Positions 58,437-64,000 of a stretch of DNA of 64,000 nt are shown one piece after another (position 1 is the first letter of the stretch; every line of letters starts with the position of its first letter). Made by a program: the position numbers and the translations under genes. The stretch spans positions 764,341-828,340 of the forward strand of contig MNCI01000852.1 in the NCBI GenBank assembly GCA_015680685.1. Direction: 5' to 3'. The notes beneath the pieces are model-generated. The model did no database searches. It saw only the letters and a program-made list of their open reading frames with translations, and was not told where the DNA came from. Source of the stretch: Gnetum montanum (lineage: Eukaryota > Streptophyta > Gnetopsida > Gnetales > Gnetaceae).

Positions 58437-59790
58437 CAGAAAACATAGTAAAATTGAAATTTATAAGGAACTTGGAGACTTGATGTCGAGCACCGTTTCG
58501 CCTTGCTTTGCCTTGTTCTACCTTCTGGAATTCTATCACGAACTTTTGCCTAAATCGTGAATCTTCACCTGAGGCCGATTCACAATTTCCATGGTGTTTC
58601 AATGGCCCCTCTTTGTTGACGGTTAGAGGGCTTGCCCAAAAGACGTCGACAAAGAATACGAAACATCGAACCAATGAAAGTACCAACAGCGTTTATCAAC
58701 GGGTACTCAAGTGTTGCCCTGTCAACACAGAGGAACAGAGATGAAGGAAATGGGAGATAGAATGGTACGGGAGGAAACAGGTTCGGGGAAGATGCGAATG
58801 TGGTTCAGGGAAGATCCAAATGTGGTGGGGATAGCGTCTTCATGCATAAGCACTCAGGCATTCTCCTGCGATTGTGTTTGCATGGAGTTATGCCATCATT
58901 TTGTACTAAAAGGGGGTTGCATAGATGAATTGTGTTGCATCTGCACGGCCTGGGTGAGATGTGTTTCACCCATTTTGCCGACCCCCGCTCATTTTTTTTG
59001 GCGTCCACTAGGCGAGTTGTGTTACGCCGGTTCATGGACTTGAGTGTAATGCGAATGCGGAAAGCGTGTGCTGCGTATGTACATTTTGTGTATGGGAAGT
59101 CAATGGGATAGTTAAGGATAGTGATAAGGACTATGGGTAGGGTTATGAGGAACACAAGGATGCACCCTCCAAGTGGACAGGCCAACTTAAGCAGCCATCT
59201 CAAAACGTTGTCGGTATTACACCACTCAGATGAACGCACCTTCGAACGATGTCCTCGTAACAAGTAACCTGCAACCAAAGAAGAAAACAGAGGATACAAT
59301 TGTCCATGCGAATTAAAGGCGAGGTTGTTGAAACAAGTACTATTTGAGGCAAGATAAAGTGAATGGGCCGTGGAAAAGGAACTGTAGCACAAGGCGAGAG
59401 TCTTCAACCTTGACGCTCGGCCTAGCATATCACTGCTAAAGAATATCAGACTCAGCACACCTGACTGGTTATGTAAAGAACCAGCTAGGTGAATCTATGA
59501 AGCCAGAGCCTGATAGCGATGATGACCAAAGATCCCCAAAGTCGTAATTGATGAGAACTCCTTTGGGGCTCCGGACGGTAAAACCAACCTCTCAAAGGTA
59601 CCACCACTGGAATGGGTGTGGTGACGGTATCTCCAAAGGGTCAGTAGTAGGCCCTTCAGCACATCCGAGAGATTAGCAGAATTCTAGTGAGGTAGTGACG
59701 CTAGGGCTGTCTCAGCGTCCCACCTCATTTGTCTTGCAGCTGCACAGAGATGATTACGCTCGCTTGACTTGCATGATGGCAGTTCGTGAG

Positions 59791-60274
59791 TCCCAATTTT
59801 AAGTCCTAGTAGACTGTCGTTGCTGGTTTTAAGTCTCAGCAGACCATGGTCCCAGTTTAAAGTCTGGGCGGACCGAGAAATGCTAGTTTTAAGTCGTAGT
59901 GGATGGTGGCGAAGCTAATTTATGGTCTCAGCAGACCGTGCTATGGTTGTCAGTTTTGTGTCATGACCCAGGGACAAGTCTGTACTGGTTTTACATCTCA
60001 GCAGACGACTACTTACCTGCGCCAATTTTGTGTCATGGCGGACAACCGGTGCCAGTTTAGCATCGTGGCGGACGCGTGCCGAAAATGCCAGTTTTTCATC
60101 TTGGCAGACCTGTACAACACTGCCAGTTTTACGTCACAGCGGACGGTTACAACTTGCCAGTTTTGCATCGTGGCGAACGATCAGTGCTAGTTTAGCATCG
60201 TGGCGAACACGTGAAGGGAGTGCCAATTTTACGTCGTAGCAGATGGTTGTTGCCAGTTTAGCATCATAGTGGAC
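59791..60274. repeat. Minisatellite with 15 conserved cores and variable spacers
   Basis: A core close to TGCCAGTTTTRYRTCRTGGC followed by GGAC occurs 15 times, starting near 59791, 59822, 59850, 59881, 59914, 59948, 59982, 60019, 60049, 60085, 60121, 60154, 60184, 60220 and 60250. The period is 28-37 bases, with short variable spacers. It lies between integrase and the 3' LTR, where Tat/Ogre elements are known to carry tandem repeats. Confidence 0.88.
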
Positions 60275-60312
60275 AATTATGGCCACACCTGATGTTCACA
60301 CTGGAGATGCAG

Positions 60313-61580
60313 CTATATGTAGTACCATTTCAGATATATGTGATTCACAGGATTCGGTAACTCGTTGCCGTCGATATCCGCTAGCTTGAATGTTTCGTTG
60401 CCATACACATCCGTCACCAAGAAAGGACCCTCTCAGTTTGTAGAAAATTTTCCCACTGGTTCACGAATGGCCTTCAGAACTAAATCTCAATTCTTGATCG
60501 GACGCTGCTGAAGATTGTGACGATGCTTTTGCCTCTGCTTGTCTTGATACTTTTCGATTGTATCAAGCGTCTATATTCGCTTCTCTTCTACAGAATCCAA
60601 ATCCATGATCCAAGACTCGGTGTGTTGAGCCTCATTTATAATCATGGAGAGGACCACTCTAAGAGAAGAAATTTGCAATTCAAGGGGCAACACTGCCTCA
60701 GATCTGTAGACTAGGCTATAGGGCGTACTGTCTGTAGCCGTCCTACATGTAGTAAGATATGCCCATAGCACATAGAGGATTTTTTCCTGCCACCGTCTCT
60801 TGTTGCTATCGAGCATTTTCCTTAGCAAATTGATGATGACTTTGTTTGTGGCTTCAGCTTGACCATTCTCTTGTGGGTAATAGGGCAAGGAAAAAGATTG
60901 TTTAATGCTGAGGCTATCACAGAAGGATTTAGTTTCCGTACTACTAAACTATGGCCCGTTATCGATCACGATAGTCATCGGGAGACCAAATCTGGTTACA
61001 ATGTTGTCTAAGATGAAATGGCAAACCTGTTGAGATGTGATCTTCCGTAAAGGAATAGCTTCTACCCACTTCGTGAAGTACTCAGTAGCAGTAATTATGA
61101 AGCTATGACCCGCGGAAGATTTCGGTGTGATGGGACCTATAATGTCTAATCCCCATCGTTGAAACGGCCATGTTATCTGAGTCGTATGTAACTCTGTAGG
61201 TGACACATGTATAAGATTTGCATAACGCTGACACGTGTCGCAATTTTTAACCTTTGTTAGACAATTCTTTTCCATGTAAGGCCAATAATACCCTAAGCGA
61301 CGGATTTTTGAAGCCATAGCCCATGGTGCTACGTGTCCTCCGCATAATCCCTCGTGGACCTCGCCAACTATACATTGTGCTTGGTCCTTGTTAACGCAAG
61401 TAAGCAGTACACCATCAAAAAAGCATCTACAAATAGTACTGTCTCCTATGATGATGTACTGCCTAGCTCGCTTGCGGATTTCATCTTTCTGCGCTCGTGT
61501 TAATTCGTGCGGTGGCTCGCCATGCACGAGGTAAGTCTTAATGCTATCGTACCACTCTGGCGTTCTGTCCTCGAGCAGAG
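60313..61580 (-). pseudogene. Integrase of element I
   Basis: The zinc-binding HHCC is complete: H252 and H259 in VHEGLCGGH, C290 and C293 in NCDTCQRY (numbered from the codon at 62109). The DDE core has D322 in RWGLDIIGPI and D383 in VIDNGP. TAG follows immediately where GPQF is expected, and the catalytic Glu region PYYPQENGQAEATNK follows the stop. The C-terminal part (EKYQDKQRQKHRHN, REPVGKFSTN, GPFLVTDVYGNETFKLADID) has stops where Trp is expected, and ends at TAG 60313-60315. It lacks a chromodomain, as expected for Tat. Confidence 0.92.
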
Positions 61581-61599
61581 AGGATATTTGGCCTGCTTG

Positions 61600-62200
61600 A
61601 ATGACAGGATCTATGCAATCTGTTATTAATGCGAGATAGGTGTTAAACAGGTGCGAGGGCATGTTCAAAGCCAGTGTAGCCAGTGTGTCGGCCACTGTGT
61701 TATCAATGCGTGGCACATGTTGGGCATCGATGGTCGTGAACCACCTCAAAAGATCTTTAGCCATATCGCAGTAGGGTTGTAAATGTGCAGCCTTGCAAGC
61801 GTAGACTCTTGTGATCTGATTGATGACGAGCATCGAATCACCCCTAATTGCCAGGTGTCGAACATCGAGTTCGCTGGAAGTTAGTAATCCCCTAAGAAGC
61901 CCCTCGGACTCTGCCACATTGTTCGTACACGGGAAGGTCAAGCGATAAGCGTGAAGATGCACATCCTCAGGTGATAGCGTAATAACTGTAGCAGTGCTGC
62001 CGCCTCTAATAGTTGAAGCTCCGTCGAAGTATAACGTTGCTTTGGGGCTTGTCAGGACAGGGCTTAAGCTATGTACATGTTCATCTGAGAATTCAGGCTC
62101 TAAGGTCACCTAACTGTCAATAGGTGATGTTATTAATTGATCGGCTATCGCTTGGCCTTTCGTAGAAGATTGGCCAATGTAATGCAGATCGAATTCTGCT
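61600..62200 (-). pseudogene. aRNH-type RNase H of element I
   Basis: All four acidic positions are present: D29 in LYFDGAST, E69 in CTNNVAESEG, D91 in IRGDSMLVINQ and D136 in RIDNTVADTLA. It is joined upstream through the segment IARWKAITAEFDLHYIG and IADQLITSPIDS, with one TAG at about 62110. It lies between RH and integrase. This second RNase H is the hallmark of Tat elements. Confidence 0.9.
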
Positions 62201-62535
62201 GTGATAGCCTTCCAACGAGCTATTTTGCTACTTTCATATAAGTTGTGCGTAATGCCCTAAGAATTTTATTTTTACAGATGATGTTGACCTGACTACAGAA
62301 GAGATAGTGCCTAAATTTCTTTAGCGTAAACACTAACGCTAGGCAATTACGCCCTACTTCGTTGTACCTAGTTTCGTATGCACATAGGGCATGACTCAAG
62401 TAGTAAATGGGTACTTCTGACCTGTCGCTTCTCTTTTGATAGAATAATGTGGCTAAGGCTACGTCTGAGGTCGCAAGGTAAATGTAGAACGGCTGATCCC
62501 TTTGTGGTGGGAATACCGTTCGCAAGCGTTGGAGT
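62200..62535 (-). pseudogene. Gypsy-type RNase H of element I
   Basis: PPQRDQPFYIYLATSDVALA, VPIYYLSHALCAYETRYNEV and CLALVFTLKKFRHYL follow RT directly, separated from it by a TAG (near 62535) inside LKELQRLRTV. The frame shifts at about 62220, just before the aRNH linker. Confidence 0.88.
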
Positions 62536-63368
62536 TCCTATTTTAGGGTATCAAACGCACGCTGGCAATCATCTATCCACTCGAAATTAACACCTTTCTT
62601 GAGAAGGTGTTGCATAGGGTGCAGTTTATCTGTTAATCTCGAGATGAACTGCCTGATAAACTGTAGTTGTCCTTGTAACCCACGTAATTGCTTGAGATCT
62701 GTGGGAGGCATTAACTCGACAATGGCTTTGACCTTATCAGGGTCTACTCGTATGCTAGTTTCTGACACCACAAACCCCAGCATGCGTCCAGTTTTGACTC
62801 CGAATACGCACTTCTTTGGGTTAAGCTGGAGGTCGTATTTGGAGCATCTTTTAAGGACTAACTCCAGGTCCTCTGAATGATCTTCTAATTTCATAGACTT
62901 AACAGCTATGTCATCAACATAGTCATTCAGTCTTCCTAGGAGGTAATCACTAAAGATGTATGTCATAGCCCATTGATACGTTGCTCCGGCATTTTTCAAA
63001 CCAAAAGGCATCATGGTATAGCAAAAGGTCCCCCAGGGCGTCATGAATGTTGTGGTTAATTGATGTTCTAGGTTGATGCAAATCTGATTATAGCCCAAAA
63101 AGCCATCCATGAAGGATAGAAGCGCATGCCCAGCTGTTGTATCAACTAGTTGATCGATACTCGGTAGTGGAAAGTTATCCTTGATTGTGGCCTTGTTTAG
63201 GTCTCGGAAGTCTATACAGATGCGTATGCTTTCGGTCTTCTTTGGGACGACTACAATGTTAGATACCCAATCCGAGTAATTAACTACGCGGATGAAACTA
63301 GCCTGATATAGTTTGGTGATCTCATCACGCACTGCTAGCACGATTTCTAGTTTAATTTTTCGTGCTTT
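62536..63368 (-). pseudogene. Reverse transcriptase of element I
   Basis: A 267-codon stretch without interruption shows FIRVVNYSDWVSNIVVVPKK, IRICIDFRDLNKATIKDNFP, LLSFMDGFLGYNQI (catalytic Asp), MPFGLKNAGATYQ, an intact YVDDIAVKS (residues 141-148), CVFGV and LGFVVS, and DLKQLRGLQGQLQFIRQFIS. It is bounded by a TAA upstream (63367-63369), where Gln is expected, and a TAG downstream. The catalytic domain itself looks functional. Confidence 0.95.
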
Positions 63369-63806
63369 TTACTTAGTTGCTTTGATATGAGGGTCTAAGA
63401 TTATATTATGTTGAATTAACCTGGGATCTAGTCCTGGCATGTCTTTGTACAACCATGCAAATACCGTGATGTTGTCTTGGAGGACTTGTTTTATAGAGTC
63501 ATGCATTTTCTGGTCTAGTAGAGAACTAACCTTAAGAGTCTTGGACTCACCCTTATGCGTAACAACAGAAACCTCGCTGAGGGGGTCTTCGGTTATGTCT
63601 CCAGCCTCCAGGTCTAGCGTGCGCGTCAATTGTTCTGGCCATTCTGGAGATGTTTCCGACATGGCTATGGTTACGTCATCGAGGAAAGGGGGAGTTTCTA
63701 CTAATGTAAAATCGAATTGCCTAACTACTCTCCTGTGGGGACCTGTTAGAGTCAGGGGCGCTGAAAGGGTTGCATCCATTTGCCAACCATCCTGCAAAAT
63801 TGCCAA
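63369..63806 (-). pseudogene. Pre-RT segment of element I polyprotein
   Basis: The open frame carries GPHRRVVRQFDFTLVETPPF, SVVTHKGESKTLKVSSLLDQ and NITVFAWLYKDMPGLDPRLI, the segment just before RT. The frame enters from the upstream side without an ATG. The sense strand just before it reads CATTTGGCAATTTTGCAG, close to a 3' splice site, so an intron may end at about 63790. Confidence 0.82.
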
Positions 63807-64000
63807 ATGTGTAAATGATTAGGAGAAAACATGATGTGGTGTTATCGAGTGTGGAAAGCTAACTAAATTTTGAATATTGTGAATAGTCTATAATTAATGC
63901 TACCCGATTACGAGGCGATAAGGTGTGGTAGTTTAACGTCATTTCGGACAGTGGCGCATGCGATATCTGCCGCATTAATGCCTTGATTTTTGGGTTCCGT
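63807..64000. other. Upstream of the open pre-RT frame, possible intron
   Basis: No open frame joins the pre-RT segment from this side, which is consistent with an intron between the protease and RT parts, as known in Ogre/Tat elements. It could equally be decayed coding sequence. Confidence 0.35.

Larger units (their letters stand above)
57250..59480 (-). repeat. Probable 3' LTR of element I (borders approximate)
   Basis: The region follows the 3' untranslated array, contains a TATA box (GTTATAAATAC, minus strand, 57775-57785) and a motif-rich upstream part. With no second copy in the window, both ends are estimates. Confidence 0.45.
57250..64000 (-). mobile_element. Ty3/gypsy Tat-type element I (3' part, extends past window end)
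   Basis: On the minus strand: pre-RT (63806-63369), RT, RH, aRNH and integrase (to 60313), then a minisatellite (60274-59791) and a probable 3' LTR. RT-RH-aRNH-IN is the standard Tat order. Conserved motifs are largely intact and stops are few, so this is the youngest gypsy pol here. Protease, gag and 5' LTR lie beyond 64000. Confidence 0.85.

Noticed and set aside
58805-59458. 217-codon open frame on the minus strand
   Set aside because: It lies in the probable LTR of element I, has no recognisable domain, and its composition does not look coding. Chance open frame.
59791-60274. Array of constant cores and variable spacers resembling a CRISPR array
   Set aside because: Cores are degenerate and not palindromic, spacers are only 4-13 bases, the DNA is plant nuclear, and the position matches the 3' untranslated region of a Tat element.
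1-64000. tRNA, rRNA or snoRNA genes
   Set aside because: No cloverleaf-forming segment with A and B boxes and no rRNA-like block was noticed on either strand. Primer-binding sites are short tRNA complements, not genes.

Overview
The window is plant nuclear DNA made almost entirely of decayed, nested transposable elements. The plant assignment rests on several things: Ty3/gypsy polyproteins with a second RNase H (aRNH, the Tat lineage), a SIRE-like Ty1/copia 5' end, a complete but dead copia element, an L1-type LINE whose ORF1 resembles DUF4283, and a Dof-like zinc-finger gene. The base composition is AT-rich apart from the LINE and two small islands. I found no intact host gene, tRNA, rRNA or CRISPR array. 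A large repeat-rich genome, possibly a gymnosperm, fits, but the species cannot be fixed from the sequence.

Layout: 1-1942 is the 3' part of a plus-strand gypsy element, with integrase, then a TATA box and an extra ORF. 3291-6468 is a plus-strand gypsy element with a complete 1543-bp LTR, a primer-binding site and protease. 8689-10210 is a related LTR in the opposite orientation. 11640-12192 is a SIRE-like copia 5' end cut by an LTR of the next element. 12178-22515 is minus-strand gypsy material with LTR, PBS, gag, PR and RT, and a separate long coiled-coil ORF behind its own TATA box. 22516-27142 is another minus-strand gypsy element (LTR, gag, PR, aRNH, pre-RT) in which aRNH lies before RT. 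28630-29580 holds an LTR fragment and a pyrimidine-rich minisatellite. 31031-34440 is a badly decayed plus-strand Tat pol (RT, RH, aRNH, IN).

36776-48945 is a readable insertion record. A 253-bp tandem duplication has its second copy split by a 6.3-kb minus-strand copia (LTRs 447 and 440 bp, 5-bp target duplication GGTTA) and by a 5.3-kb GC-rich LINE. 49326-54275 holds three head-to-tail units of about 1.6-1.8 kb, each joining an LTR-derived piece to a Dof-like zinc-finger pseudogene. 54276-55610 holds four to five copies of a ~325-bp tandem repeat leading into a plus-strand LTR, a good tRNA-Asp-type PBS at 56255 and a gag pseudogene. 57250-64000 is a minus-strand Tat element, the best preserved pol in the window (RT, RH, aRNH, IN), followed by a 15-unit minisatellite and a probable 3' LTR rich in GCGTAA motifs.

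The most notable observations are the Dof-like gene carried and triplicated inside LTR-derived units, the PR-aRNH-RT domain order in the 22.5-27.1 kb element beside two elements with the usual RT-RH-aRNH-IN order, and additional ORFs with their own TATA boxes. Stop codons at recognisable Gln, Trp and Arg positions are mostly explained by C-to-T change, as expected from decay of methylated DNA.
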